A stretch of DNA of 64,000 nt, from positions 1-64,000 of IMG/VR virus record IMGVR_UViG_3300041956_000050. One strand, 5' to 3'. Positions 42,686-51,223 of the stretch are shown here, piece after piece. The first letter of the stretch is position 1. Each line of letters begins with the position of its first letter. The notes under the pieces were generated by a model that worked only from the letters and a program-made list of their open reading frames with translations, did no database searches and was not told the origin of the DNA. The position numbers and the translations under genes are program-made. This DNA comes from a virus.

Positions 42686-43344
42686 TGGCACTACCGGCCA
42701 AGCGTGTTGACAGGCGCGGGGGTGGCAACGCTGCCCCTGCGTCTGACGGCGCGCTGAGCGATGACGATCTCCGCAGGCTCGTTCCATCAGGGCTTGCGGG
42801 GTCGCTCGTCAAGAGCAAGCTTCATGACAAGAGGCTTGCTATTGCTGGTTTGGGGGAGCCAGAGGACTGGTCCGGTGCGATGCCGGATCTGCCCCGCGAC
42901 ATCGCGGCGTTCGATCACAGCCAGATGTCAGCACTGTTGGGAGACTTCGCGAATGCGCTGAGCACGTCGTTGTGGCAGGCGAGCAAGGCGTACATCGAGG
43001 CAGATGCCTACGACCAGATCGCGGAGTACCTTGAGGATGTCGCTACTCTTGATGCTGATGAAAGCAACGAGCAGAAGCGCAAGGCGCAGGCTCGCACCGA
43101 CGAGCGGGTGGTTGCTGCGCGTGCGCTCCAGCGGCAGTCCTACCACGACTACGTGCGCTTTCGCGACCTGGCGAGAACCATTGAGGTCCGCTGGCGCACG
43201 ATCAGCCGCATCGGTGGCTTCGTAGGCGACGAGGTGGAAGCTGAGGCGGCAGGAGCGATCAAGGCCAGCACGCGAGGGAGCGCGGCTGGCAATGCGCGAG
43301 GTACTGGCCGGGGAGAGATTCGCCGGTCACGCCGTAGTAAGTAG
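42685..43344 (+). CDS. Uncharacterised helical protein, 219 aa
   Basis: ATG 42685 overlaps the previous stop (TGATGG). Residues 70-190 are long charged helices (QMSALLGDFANALSTSLWQA, SKAYIEADAYDQIAEYLEDV, RTDERVVAARALQRQSYHDY), probably a helical bundle or coiled coil. The last 25 residues are basic (RGTGRGEIRRSRRSK). No motif gives a function. It is coupled to the acidic protein before it, possibly a partner pair with opposite charge. Confidence 0.65.
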   Translation: MALPAKRVDRRGGGNAAPASDGALSDDDLRRLVPSGLAGSLVKSKLHDKRLAIAGLGEPEDWSGAMPDLPRDIAAFDHSQMSALLGDFANALSTSLWQASKAYIEADAYDQIAEYLEDVATLDADESNEQKRKAQARTDERVVAARALQRQSYHDYVRFRDLARTIEVRWRTISRIGGFVGDEVEAEAAGAIKASTRGSAAGNARGTGRGEIRRSRRSK

Positions 43345-43346
43345 TA

Positions 43347-43523
43347 GTGACAGGCCAGGGGCGGGATAACGGTGGGCCGCGCCCTGGTCTGTTTCAATCA
43401 GGTGGTGAGACTCTTGTCACTTTCCTGATCTGGTTAGTCTTGGCTGTGGCGTTCGCTCCTGTACTGGGAGCTTGGGGCCACGTGATGTATCTACTGTTCA
43501 AACTGGGATGGGACCTGATCTGA
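43347..43523 (+). CDS. Small membrane protein, 58 aa
   Basis: GTG 43347 starts two bases after the previous stop. The product has a hydrophilic start and two hydrophobic stretches (TLVTFLIWLVLAVAFAPVLG and HVMYLLFKLGW). The first part overlaps a hairpin-forming stretch (ACAGGCCAGGGGCG at 43350 with CGCCCTGGTCTGT at 43380-43392, then TTTC), which may instead be an untranslated terminator. If so, only the later codons would be free. Function unknown. Confidence 0.5.
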   Translation: MTGQGRDNGGPRPGLFQSGGETLVTFLIWLVLAVAFAPVLGAWGHVMYLLFKLGWDLI

Positions 43524-43541
43524 TGGAGGACAAAGATCGTC

Positions 43542-43919
43542 ATGAATGACGAAACAACCTGGCAGGAAGACTGGGATCGAGATCCGCAGACTCAGGCATA
43601 TGTGCAGCACTTCATTGACAACGTGCTGCCGGAGATCGACAAGTCAGCGATGGCGGTCAGCGTCGTACCGAACAAGAAGCGCAGCCAGCATGGCAACGGT
43701 GATGTCAAGTACTGGGTCGAGCTTGGCGCGATGATCATGTTCGACAAGCCCATCATCTGTGTTGTCGATCCCGGTATGCGCAGTGAGATGCCGGAGCACC
43801 TTGTGCGGGTGGCCGACTACATCGTGGAGGGCGACATCACGACGCTGGAGGGCCAGACGAAGATCGCTGAGGCGATGTCGGTGATCGTCACGAAGATCGA
43901 GGAGGGCGAGGGGCCATGA
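43542..43919 (+). CDS. Uncharacterised protein, 125 aa, alpha/beta
   Basis: ATG 43542 has GGAGGA 15 bases upstream. The sequence DKSAMAVSVVPNKKRSQHGN, YWVELGAMIMFDKPIICVVD, RVADYIVEGDITTLEGQTKI reads as alternating strands and helices, somewhat like a nucleotide- or TIR/NDT-like Rossmann fold (strand MIMFDKPIICVVDPG). I cannot assign a family. It overlaps the next small gene by ATGA. Confidence 0.6.
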   Translation: MNDETTWQEDWDRDPQTQAYVQHFIDNVLPEIDKSAMAVSVVPNKKRSQHGNGDVKYWVELGAMIMFDKPIICVVDPGMRSEMPEHLVRVADYIVEGDITTLEGQTKIAEAMSVIVTKIEEGEGP

Positions 43920-44035
43920 AGGAATGGATCGCGATCCTGCTGTGGTCGATCACCAAGAAGCGCAGCATCGCTGTCAAGATGCTTGGCGAGAAGCGCGTCA
44001 AGGAGATCGAGGAGAGCCAGGGCCTCTTCTCGTGA
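43916..44035 (+). CDS. Tiny helical protein, 39 aa
   Basis: ATG 43916 overlaps the previous stop and its own stop overlaps the next GTG (GTGA), so it is coupled on both sides. It has a mildly hydrophobic start (WIAILLWSI) followed by a basic helix (KKRSIAVKMLGEKRVKEIEE). It could be membrane-associated. Confidence 0.5.
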   Translation: MKEWIAILLWSITKKRSIAVKMLGEKRVKEIEESQGLFS

Positions 44036-44316
44036 TCGAGTACAGCGACCTACGCAGGGCGCGCTCAAGCGTGATCAGGCAGGCCGGTGCAAAGGCACCG
44101 GGGCGCGGCTCGATGGACACCACGACGCCGATGGTCAGGCTCGGACTTGAGGTGGTCGAGTTCGACGTTTCTGACACAGTGCAATTCGCTGGCGAGATCA
44201 CTAGCAAGAATCTTTACAGGATCAAGGTGGCTCAAGGCAACTATGCAATCGATCTCTTCACCGCCGCAATCTGCTCCGGAATCACCTACGGAGCCGCCGC
44301 CGAACGACGGCGATAA
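44032..44316 (+). CDS. Uncharacterised small protein, 94 aa
   Basis: GTG 44032 overlaps the previous stop. The C-terminal half is beta-like (LGLEVVEFDVSDTVQFAGEI, NLYRIKVAQGNYAIDLFTAA). No motif. The next gene probably begins within it at 44243. Confidence 0.55.
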   Translation: MIEYSDLRRARSSVIRQAGAKAPGRGSMDTTTPMVRLGLEVVEFDVSDTVQFAGEITSKNLYRIKVAQGNYAIDLFTAAICSGITYGAAAERRR

Positions 44317-44470
44317 GCGATGGGCCGTCATCGCTATTGACTGGAGCAGGCCGAACGTGATCGCCTGGTTCTTGTCCGAGGAGGATGCCGACAAGGCGGC
44401 AGACGGCTACGACTCCCTGGCATTACGCGCGATAGCGGTGCCCGAGGGGCACCCGATGATCAAGGAGTAA
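44243..44470 (+). CDS. Uncharacterised small protein, 75 aa
   Basis: ATG 44243 is the last in-frame start before the folded part; the ribosome site is weak. After a Pro/Ser-rich lead the sequence KRWAVIAIDWSRPNVIAWFL and SEEDADKAADGYDSLALRAI suggests a small alpha/beta fold. It overlaps the previous gene by 74 bases; a later unseen start is possible. Confidence 0.45.
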   Translation: MQSISSPPQSAPESPTEPPPNDGDKRWAVIAIDWSRPNVIAWFLSEEDADKAADGYDSLALRAIAVPEGHPMIKE

Positions 44471-44472
44471 CC

Positions 44473-44628
44473 ATGGATGACGAACTGAAGGAAGCTGCCG
44501 ACAACTTGGCAGCCAACGTGAAGTCATTCCTGTCGTCGCTCCCGTTCGTAGCTCCAGAGCAGATCGAGTTCCAGGCTCAGGTCAAGCTACGCGAGCCGCT
44601 TGAGGAATATGAGAACGTGCGGAATTGA
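44473..44628 (+). CDS. Small helical protein, 51 aa
   Basis: ATG 44473 lies behind AAGGAGTAACC. The product (DDELKEAADNLAANVKSFLS, PEQIEFQAQVKLREPLEEYE) is acidic and helical. It overlaps the resolvase start by 20 bases, providing that gene with its ribosome site. Confidence 0.55.
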   Translation: MDDELKEAADNLAANVKSFLSSLPFVAPEQIEFQAQVKLREPLEEYENVRN

Positions 44629-45091
44629 CATCGGTAGTGCTAACTACAGGGCTATAGCGCTCGTCGTCAATGGCGCTCCAGTTCGCGCTGCTGTTTGGAA
44701 GCCACCCGACAAACGTGACAGCAGGGCTATCATCTTGGAGCACTCGTTCAAGTGGTTTCAACGGTGGCTACATATATTCAACCCTGATGTAGTCAGTGTT
44801 GAGCAACTTGTGGTGTTCCACAACAAGAAAACGATTCGCGCACTGTCGCACCATGAAGGCGTTGCCCTGCTCGCGGCGAAGCGCAGTGGGGCCATAGTGC
44901 TGAATCCGTCACCGAGCCAGTCGCGTGCTGTAGTCTTCGCCAACGGACGACTCTCCAAAGACGACGCATGGGTGGCCTTCAAGAAAATGTACCCCGATCT
45001 CAAGCTGCTCGCCAAGAACAGCGGAGGGTCCGACCAGATGGATGCGTACACGCACGCACTGGCGGCTCCGACTGTTCTTGAGCGAAGGTGA
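44609..45091 (+). CDS. RuvC-like Holliday junction resolvase
   Basis: ATG 44609 is preferred over TTG 44600 because GAGG lies just ahead. The 160-residue protein has the RuvC/RNase H-fold acids in order: D7 (CGIDIGSANY), E65 (VVSVEQLVVF), and D142/D145 (SGGSDQMDAYTHA). These bind the two metal ions that cut four-way junctions. It would resolve branched DNA before packaging, and indeed the terminase genes follow 0.7 kb downstream. Confidence 0.8.
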   Translation: MRTCGIDIGSANYRAIALVVNGAPVRAAVWKPPDKRDSRAIILEHSFKWFQRWLHIFNPDVVSVEQLVVFHNKKTIRALSHHEGVALLAAKRSGAIVLNPSPSQSRAVVFANGRLSKDDAWVAFKKMYPDLKLLAKNSGGSDQMDAYTHALAAPTVLERR

Positions 45092-45738
45092 CAAGACGCA
45101 AGGCGAAAAACCCGCAAGGGCCGTTGCCCCTTGTCTGGCGCGGATATCGCAACTGCGACCGCTGCACGGCCTGGCGTCCTGTTAGTGACTTTACTGTTTA
45201 CCAGACGCGCACCGGCTACGAGCAGATCAAAGGGACGTGTGATGCGTGTAAGCGCCAGGTCGAGCGCGACCGCTACAACAAGCTGTCTCCGGCGCAGAAG
45301 AAGCTCAAGGGAGTCAAGGCCAACAAGCAGGCGCAGAAGCGCCGCGACAAGGCACTCATCTACATCGAGAGACAGCGCGCCATTCTTGACAAGCAGAACG
45401 ACAAGATCGAGCGGCTGGAGAAGAAGGTTGAAGTCGCTCGTTCGCGGGTTCTACATGAGGAGAATGGCAGCGAAACGTATGTTGACGCAATACCGTTCAG
45501 GATGTGGCTGCTGCGCCGACATCGCGAGAGTGGTTACAACGTCTCTGATCTGGCCGACGAGATCGGTTTCGATCACTCTCAGGTGACCAGTTGGCTCAAC
45601 GGATACAAGTGGAATGGAGCCGGTCGTGATCCTGCGCCGATGCGGTCAATCAAGCTCAGCACTGTTGACGAGGTAGCAGTGGCGTTGGGTGACCCCGGCC
45701 TCGTGGAAAGACTGTACCCACTGCTGGTAGAGGACTGA
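45088..45738 (+). CDS. Zinc-ribbon, coiled-coil and HTH protein, 216 aa
   Basis: GTG 45088 overlaps the resolvase stop. Domains in order: a zinc ribbon (RNCDRCTAW and GTCDACKRQ, about 22-54), a coiled coil (LIYIERQRAILDKQNDKIER, about 90-125), and a Cro/C1-type helix-turn-helix (ESGYNVSDLADEIGFDHSQV, TSWLNGYKW, about 150-180). It probably binds DNA as a dimer. Its position just before the late promoter and terminase suggests a late-gene regulator or a packaging-site binding protein. Confidence 0.72.
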   Translation: MTRRKAKNPQGPLPLVWRGYRNCDRCTAWRPVSDFTVYQTRTGYEQIKGTCDACKRQVERDRYNKLSPAQKKLKGVKANKQAQKRRDKALIYIERQRAILDKQNDKIERLEKKVEVARSRVLHEENGSETYVDAIPFRMWLLRRHRESGYNVSDLADEIGFDHSQVTSWLNGYKWNGAGRDPAPMRSIKLSTVDEVAVALGDPGLVERLYPLLVED

Positions 45739-45743
45739 TCCGG

Positions 45744-45749
45744 TAGAAT
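45744..45749 (+). promoter_or_regulatory. Late promoter candidate CCGG-TAGAAT, leaderless type
   Basis: TAGAAT ends 9 bases before ATG 45759, which has no ribosome site. It is in the only gap before the terminase-portal-lysis genes, so it may drive the late genes. The -35 region is weak. Confidence 0.5.
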
Positions 45750-45758
45750 GCCCTGCAA

Positions 45759-46451
45759 ATGGGTGGCACAGATATCGCCAGGGCTGACGAAGTTGGCCTC
45801 ACAGACCGCCAGATAGGCGCGCTGGGCCGATTGCACCGGCTCGGAGCTAAGCCTCGCATCGAGGGCGAGGTGTACGACTCAGACCCGCAGATTCGCGCTC
45901 TGCAACTGGTCTACGAGGGCAAGATGGGTGGCAAGGGCCTGGGGCAAGGTCGGCCTCGAACCGGCGTGGATCGCAAGGCTCGCGCGGCTGAGGTGATTGC
46001 GGCTGAGATCCGCGAGCGCTTTACCGGCAGGATGATCAGGGCTATTGACAGAGCCTTGAAGAAGGACGCCGGAACCCGCGCTAATCTTGATGCAGTGAAG
46101 CTGGCGCTCGACATCGAGAACCGCGAGGCAGCGCTGGCACTGAAGGAATACGAGGCCGAGTTCGACACCGCCACAAAGGAGCAGCTAATTGCCACCCTCT
46201 TCGAGCTTGTCGCGGAACCGCAGACAGCGGCAGCTATCGAAGGAACAGCCTGGGACATCACAGACGCGGAGGTCGTTGAAGATCCATCCGCTTCTGGAGA
46301 GAGTGGGGGTAACGGAAGTGCCCCCAGTGTTGGCAGCAATGGGGATCACTCCGGAGACTCTGGATCAGTTAGAGCCGTCCGACTTGCGCGACATCGTAAG
46401 CAGAGTGAAAACCCTTTCACGAAGGCTGCAATACGAAGGGCCGAGCAATGA
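45759..46451 (+). CDS. Terminase small subunit, putative
   Basis: The 230-residue protein precedes and overlaps the large terminase. Residues 55-140 hold QIRALQLVYEGKMGGKGLGQ, a basic PRTGVDRKARAAEVIAAEIR and helical segments (MIRAIDRALKKDAGTRANLD), as in DNA-binding small terminases. The C-terminal 70 residues are Ser/Gly-rich. ATG 45759 is predicted from its leaderless-type promoter. The assignment rests on position and general character, since small terminases share little sequence. Confidence 0.6.
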   Translation: MGGTDIARADEVGLTDRQIGALGRLHRLGAKPRIEGEVYDSDPQIRALQLVYEGKMGGKGLGQGRPRTGVDRKARAAEVIAAEIRERFTGRMIRAIDRALKKDAGTRANLDAVKLALDIENREAALALKEYEAEFDTATKEQLIATLFELVAEPQTAAAIEGTAWDITDAEVVEDPSASGESGGNGSAPSVGSNGDHSGDSGSVRAVRLARHRKQSENPFTKAAIRRAEQ

Positions 46452-48213
46452 CGATGAGCTTCACGCCTGGATCAAGAAGAACATCGGTGTTGACATCCCT
46501 CGTGAGCCGGTCTGTGAAGATCACGTAGCACCCTTTCAGTTCCTGGCAGATCTCTTCTTCGAGCGCGTGCCCTCGGCGCTTGCGCTGGCGAATCGTGGTG
46601 GCTCCAAGACTTTCATCGTCGCGCTGCTCCACTACCTCAACTGCACGTACAAGGCCGGATGCGGCTGCCTGACCTTCGGGGCGACGGAGGCTCAGGGCAA
46701 TCGCTGTTATGGCAATATTGAGGACTGGTGCTACGTCCACGACGAAGATACTGGCAGGCGTACTGACACAGTTCTGCCGTTCATCAGGGAAAAGCCGAAG
46801 AAGTCACAGACGGTGTGGAAGACCGGCTCGGTGGTCGAGGTCGTGGCCGGGTCTGAGAATGCCGTCTCTGGCCCGCACCCGGCGAAGGCGCATGCCGACG
46901 AGATTGATCAGATGGAACGGCCGGTGTGGAACCAGAGCCGTGGTATGGCCGTCACTAATCGTGCCACTGGGCCGTTGCCGCTGTGGATGCAGAAGTACGA
47001 GGGAATGATCCCGCCGCAGGACATCGCTACGAGCACGCGCAACTCGACCAAGGGGCTGATGCAGGAGCTTCTGGATGAGATCGAGCAAGATGTCAAGGAT
47101 GGAAACATCGCACAGTTTGCGCTCTACACGTGGTGCATTTGGGAGACGATCAAGGAAGTCCCGAACTGCCGCTGTGTTGACAAGCGCCTGCGGCGGAAGC
47201 GCCTCAAGCAACTCGACATGGATGTTGACTCCCTCTGCGAGTGCAACCGCGTTGTGAAGGGCCGTTTGCCAAGTGGCAAGCCGAGGACCCTGGAGTCCAT
47301 CTGTAAGGGCAAGGCGTTCCGCTCGCGCGGCTGGAAGCCGTATGTAGATCTCGTGATGACGTTCAAGCGCAACACTCCTGGCACGTGGACGTTGCAGCAT
47401 GAGTGCCGCCACGGCATTGACGAGAACAACTACATCCAAGACTGGTCGCTGAACCTGTACGGCATCCGCCACTACGAGCCGCATCCGATGTACGGGCCGA
47501 TCTACCGGGGCGTTGACTGGGGATCGACGCACCCGGCCTGTGTGCTCTACTTCCAGTACCTGACAGCAGAGGTGCCAGCACTCGGGTTCGACTACGAGCC
47601 GATCTGGCTGGAGTCCGGGATCTATGTGCTGTTCCACGAGATCTACATCGCGGGCAGCGACAGCCAGACGCTCGCCAAGCGTGTCGTCATGGTTGACGAG
47701 CAGTACCGCAAGGAGTACGGCGGCGCTTGGAAGGTCAAGGCTACGTTCTGTGACCCGCAGGGAGCCGGTGACCGGATCATCTTCAACAATCACGGCATCC
47801 CTTCCATCTGGCCCGTCAAGACGCGCAACAAGATCCGCTTCATCGAGACAGTGCAGAACCTCGTCATTGATGACAAGTTCGCCGTCGATGTCGATGCCGC
47901 TCCGATGTTCTGCGAAGAGGTCGAGGGCTGGCAGAAGGACCCACGTACTGGCAAGGAGCTTGACAAGTACAACCACGCGATGGCGGCATGGCGCTACGGC
48001 ATCTCCAACGCCGAAGTGATCGAGAGCCACCGCAGCCAGAAGAAGAACAAGGCAGTCCAGTCCAATGGCGCACAGCCTCAGCGGCAGGCAGTAGTGAGCC
48101 GTCGCACACCGATGGCGGCTGAAGCTGGCGAGATCGTCTACGGTTCGATAGCATCGCGCGGAGGTTCGGCAGTTCCGCTCGACCCGCGCTTCACCCTCAA
48201 CGTGGACAAGTGA
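46303..48213 (+). CDS. terL: Terminase large subunit
   Basis: The 636-residue protein has an ATPase domain with a Walker A variant ANRGGSKT (about 96-103), a Walker B HADEID (about 197-202), and a C-terminal nuclease domain with YRGVDWGSTHP (about 401-411), DPQGAGDRI and the final MAAWRYG region. It packages and cuts DNA at the portal. Start is uncertain: GTG 46303 (behind GGAGA) or GTG 46318 both keep the folded part (PPVLAAMGITPETLDQLEPS). Either way it overlaps the small subunit by over 130 bases. Confidence 0.88.
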   Translation: MGVTEVPPVLAAMGITPETLDQLEPSDLRDIVSRVKTLSRRLQYEGPSNDDELHAWIKKNIGVDIPREPVCEDHVAPFQFLADLFFERVPSALALANRGGSKTFIVALLHYLNCTYKAGCGCLTFGATEAQGNRCYGNIEDWCYVHDEDTGRRTDTVLPFIREKPKKSQTVWKTGSVVEVVAGSENAVSGPHPAKAHADEIDQMERPVWNQSRGMAVTNRATGPLPLWMQKYEGMIPPQDIATSTRNSTKGLMQELLDEIEQDVKDGNIAQFALYTWCIWETIKEVPNCRCVDKRLRRKRLKQLDMDVDSLCECNRVVKGRLPSGKPRTLESICKGKAFRSRGWKPYVDLVMTFKRNTPGTWTLQHECRHGIDENNYIQDWSLNLYGIRHYEPHPMYGPIYRGVDWGSTHPACVLYFQYLTAEVPALGFDYEPIWLESGIYVLFHEIYIAGSDSQTLAKRVVMVDEQYRKEYGGAWKVKATFCDPQGAGDRIIFNNHGIPSIWPVKTRNKIRFIETVQNLVIDDKFAVDVDAAPMFCEEVEGWQKDPRTGKELDKYNHAMAAWRYGISNAEVIESHRSQKKNKAVQSNGAQPQRQAVVSRRTPMAAEAGEIVYGSIASRGGSAVPLDPRFTLNVDK

Positions 48214-50861
48214 ACATGGCTGATGTGAATGTCAAGATAGATGAGGGCGGCGTCGAAGAGGAAGACGTTGCCAAGATCGAGAAGTCCGTCAAGGGTCTTG
48301 ACCAGGCCCCGACGACTGCTCAGCAGACACCGACTCAGGATCAGTGGACGGCGTTCAGTACAGCGCTCGGCCCACCGTTCGACTCTGAGCGCGTCACGCT
48401 GTATCAGATGCGGCAGATGCGCAAGGATGCGATGATCGCCTTCGGCCTGCACTACATCAAGGTGCCATTGGTAAGGGCAGAATGGCACATCGAGGCGCGC
48501 GACAAGGACGGCCCGAACGCACAAGTTGCCGCGTTTGTTGACGCCGCGCTGCGTCCGATCTACGCCAGGTACATGTTCCAGCGGATGCTCGCGCTCGACT
48601 TCGGCTTCCAGGCGATGACGAAGCGCTTCATCATGAAGAACCCCGGAGGGATCTATAGCGATCCCACAGAGGCCGACGAGACGCGCCAGATCAAGCCGAT
48701 TTGGGACGAGGGCAGCATCGATCCGGTGATCTGGAAGGCTCCTGTCCCGCTGCGCCCCGAACTTGTCAAGCCTGTTTTCGATGACAAGACTGGTGAGTTC
48801 GCCGGGATGACCTACGACGCTCCGCAAGTGCAGCGCCAGTCCACGAAGACGAGCCGTGGCAAGTCCAAGGGCCTGATGGAGATGGACGTGTACCACAGCC
48901 TGTGGGGCACGAACGCCAAGGACGACGAGCACGGCTCGATCTACGGCTTCCCGCGCACCGGCCATGCGAGGGACTACTGGTGGGCCTACAAGTTCCTGTT
49001 CCAGCTTTCCAACCGTGGCTACGAGCGCGTGGCGATCCCGCCCGTCGTGGCCTACCACCCCGAAGGCAGCAGCGTCATTGATGACACAACCGGTGAGACG
49101 CAGCCGAACTGGCAGATTGCGCTTGAGATGGCAGACCGGCTCCGCAGCAACGCGGTCGCGGCCGTGCCGTCAACAATGGCGGAAGCCGGACTGGGGGAAG
49201 CGTCCAACTCGCAGCGTGCGTGGGACTTCAAGTTCCTAGAGACGCCGTGGCAGTCACTGTCATCATTCGATACGCGCTTCAATTACCTGAACGTGATGAA
49301 GCTGCGCTCGGTGTGGGTGCCCGAGCAGGCTTTCATCGAGGGCGAGGGCGGCACAAGCTCGCGCAACGTCGCTTCGCAGATGGCCGAGATCTTCCAAGAG
49401 TCGCAGGCACTGTTGATGGAAGAGGCCGACGACGAGATCAATCGCTACATGATCCCGCAGCTTCTGATCGTCAACTTCCCGGAGTTCATCAACAATGGCG
49501 GCATTGCTCGCAAGGTGTCACACGGCTTCCGCAAGGAGGACATCGAGTTCTACAAGCAGGTGCTCCAGTTGATCGGCCAGAGCACGCCGGAGAAGCTGGC
49601 CGACGAGGTGGACGTGACCGAACTGCTGCGCCGGATGGGAGCGCCCCTGCGTGACGCCCGCGTGCTGGAGCGCGAGCGCCAGAAGCTCCAGGCACAGAGC
49701 GCGCTCGGATCGCCGCCTCTTGTCAACGGTGGTTCCGGCAACGTCAGCGTGATCGCCAATCCGAACGTCAACCCTGGCTTCCAGAATGGCGGCTCGGTTC
49801 CGTCACCGCGTGGCGGCGGCGCTGCGTCGGCGGCGGCTGGGTTCGCAGACCCGATGTATCAGCAGGCCACGATCTACATGCAGCCGCCGCCCCACATGGA
49901 CGCCTGGCTCGGAGACGCCGACGACTTCATCACGTCGCTACCTGTCAGCAAGCACTACACTGACAAGACGATTCGCTCGCTGTCGCTGCAACTGCGGCGT
50001 GTGTGGGAGGCCCACTTCCGGCGTCTGTATCCCGACTTCGCCAAGTACGTCAATGGGCTTGACACGCTCGAACTGGCCGATGGCAAGCGCGTGCGCATCA
50101 CCAAGAAGACGGCTGAGGCAGCGGCGCGCAAGATCATGGACAAGTGGGGCGTGGCCAGCGAGGAGATGGACAAGCTGGCCAAGCGCTCGGCAGAGATCAT
50201 CCGCAAGATGGTTGACAGGGGAGCCAAGCTCGATCAGAAGCGGACGCGGATCGATGCCGACCTTGACGAAGATGACATCGAGAGCTTCGTCGGAGAACAG
50301 GTGGGGCGATTGATCCGGCTCACAGATCGCACGTTCAAGGAGGAGATGCGTGGATTCGTCACCGACGCCATCCGAGATGGCCAAGGCCCTGGCGAGATTG
50401 CAGACGGCATTACGGCACATTTCGAGGGCTTTCCGACGACTCGCGCGGATCGTATTGCGCGTAGCGAGACTCGTGATGCGGTCAACGCTGCCACACTGTT
50501 GTCTGGTCAGGCATCCGGTATCCGCTACGTCCGGGCGACGGACGGCGAGGAGTTCGATGAGGACTGCAAGAATCGCAATGGGCGGCTATACACCGTTCGC
50601 GAGGCTTGGCGTGAGATGCGCAAGGAACACCCCAACGGCACGCTCGGGTTCGATCTCATCCCGCGAGCGAACTTCTCGGTCGAGTACGTGGCGCAGATGC
50701 CTGACGGAGCGCCCGATGACTCCCTTGCCTTCTACGATTCGGACTCAGAGACGGCCTTCGTAGTCTTCAACAGTGATGGCACTGACCAGTACCTGTCGGA
50801 ACTGGGCGAGTGGTTGATCCGCGAGGGCAGCAATGGCAACGGGGCGCATGCCAACGTATGA
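48210..50861 (+). CDS. Portal protein fused to MuF-like head protein
   Basis: The 883-residue protein starts at GTG 48210 (ATG 48216 is possible). Residues about 40-480 have portal character: RQMRKDAMIAFGLHYIKVPL, LALDFGFQAMTKRFIM, WWAYKFLFQLSNRGYERVAI, and a long stem-like segment to SHGFRKEDIEFYKQVLQLIG. Residues about 560-850 carry a MuF (SPP1 gp7-like) domain: ARSETRDAVNAATLL (about 750), then EEFDEDCKNRNGRLYTVREA (about 780) and EHPNGTLGFD. Portal and MuF are usually separate neighbours. Here one chain holds both, with a Gly/Pro linker (VPSPRGGGAASAAAG). Confidence 0.85.
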   Translation: MNMADVNVKIDEGGVEEEDVAKIEKSVKGLDQAPTTAQQTPTQDQWTAFSTALGPPFDSERVTLYQMRQMRKDAMIAFGLHYIKVPLVRAEWHIEARDKDGPNAQVAAFVDAALRPIYARYMFQRMLALDFGFQAMTKRFIMKNPGGIYSDPTEADETRQIKPIWDEGSIDPVIWKAPVPLRPELVKPVFDDKTGEFAGMTYDAPQVQRQSTKTSRGKSKGLMEMDVYHSLWGTNAKDDEHGSIYGFPRTGHARDYWWAYKFLFQLSNRGYERVAIPPVVAYHPEGSSVIDDTTGETQPNWQIALEMADRLRSNAVAAVPSTMAEAGLGEASNSQRAWDFKFLETPWQSLSSFDTRFNYLNVMKLRSVWVPEQAFIEGEGGTSSRNVASQMAEIFQESQALLMEEADDEINRYMIPQLLIVNFPEFINNGGIARKVSHGFRKEDIEFYKQVLQLIGQSTPEKLADEVDVTELLRRMGAPLRDARVLERERQKLQAQSALGSPPLVNGGSGNVSVIANPNVNPGFQNGGSVPSPRGGGAASAAAGFADPMYQQATIYMQPPPHMDAWLGDADDFITSLPVSKHYTDKTIRSLSLQLRRVWEAHFRRLYPDFAKYVNGLDTLELADGKRVRITKKTAEAAARKIMDKWGVASEEMDKLAKRSAEIIRKMVDRGAKLDQKRTRIDADLDEDDIESFVGEQVGRLIRLTDRTFKEEMRGFVTDAIRDGQGPGEIADGITAHFEGFPTTRADRIARSETRDAVNAATLLSGQASGIRYVRATDGEEFDEDCKNRNGRLYTVREAWREMRKEHPNGTLGFDLIPRANFSVEYVAQMPDGAPDDSLAFYDSDSETAFVVFNSDGTDQYLSELGEWLIREGSNGNGAHANV

Positions 50862-50973
50862 CGGAAACCTCTTGACGCTGGACCTCGACATCACTGTATT
50901 TGGTGTTGTCATAAAAGTCGCTGGCACCATAGAGGTGCTGAACGTCCGAAGGCGTGTCAATGCGCCCACGTAG
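50848..50973 (+). CDS. Possible tiny protein, 41 aa
   Basis: ATG 50848 lies inside the portal end in another frame. The peptide (TYDGNLLTLDLDITVFGVVI, KVAGTIEVLNVRRRV) is beta-rich and fills the only gap before the next gene. The ribosome site is weak. It overlaps the next start by 14 bases. Confidence 0.4.
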   Translation: MPTYDGNLLTLDLDITVFGVVIKVAGTIEVLNVRRRVNAPT

Positions 50974-51223
50974 GACACACAACACCACCCGCACACTGTC
51001 GCTCCGGGGAGGCACGGAGGACAACGATCTGTGGGTGTACGACCTCCCTGACGGCGACGGTCGGCATGTGATCGCCTCGGTGTGGGAGCCATCCGACGAG
51101 GAACGCAAGGCCATCGCTGAGGGCGAGAACGTGCGTCTGCTGGTGTGGGCCATCCGGGGCACCCAACAACCTGTCGCTATTGACACCACCGACGAGCTAC
51201 TGGGGAAGCCGCCGAATGAATGA
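50960..51223 (+). CDS. Uncharacterised protein, 87 aa
   Basis: ATG 50960 has a weak GAAGG seven to twelve bases upstream; GTG 50954 is possible. A basic start (RPRRTHNTTRTLSLRGG) leads into a beta-like part (NDLWVYDLPDGDGRHVIASV, NVRLLVWAIRG). It overlaps the next gene by 8 bases. Its place behind the portal fusion suggests a virion or assembly role, not shown by sequence. Confidence 0.55.
   Translation: MRPRRTHNTTRTLSLRGGTEDNDLWVYDLPDGDGRHVIASVWEPSDEERKAIAEGENVRLLVWAIRGTQQPVAIDTTDELLGKPPNE

Noticed and set aside
46804-48030. Long leftward frame opposite the terminase
   Set aside because: It is a shadow of the terminase gene, which has Walker and nuclease motifs.
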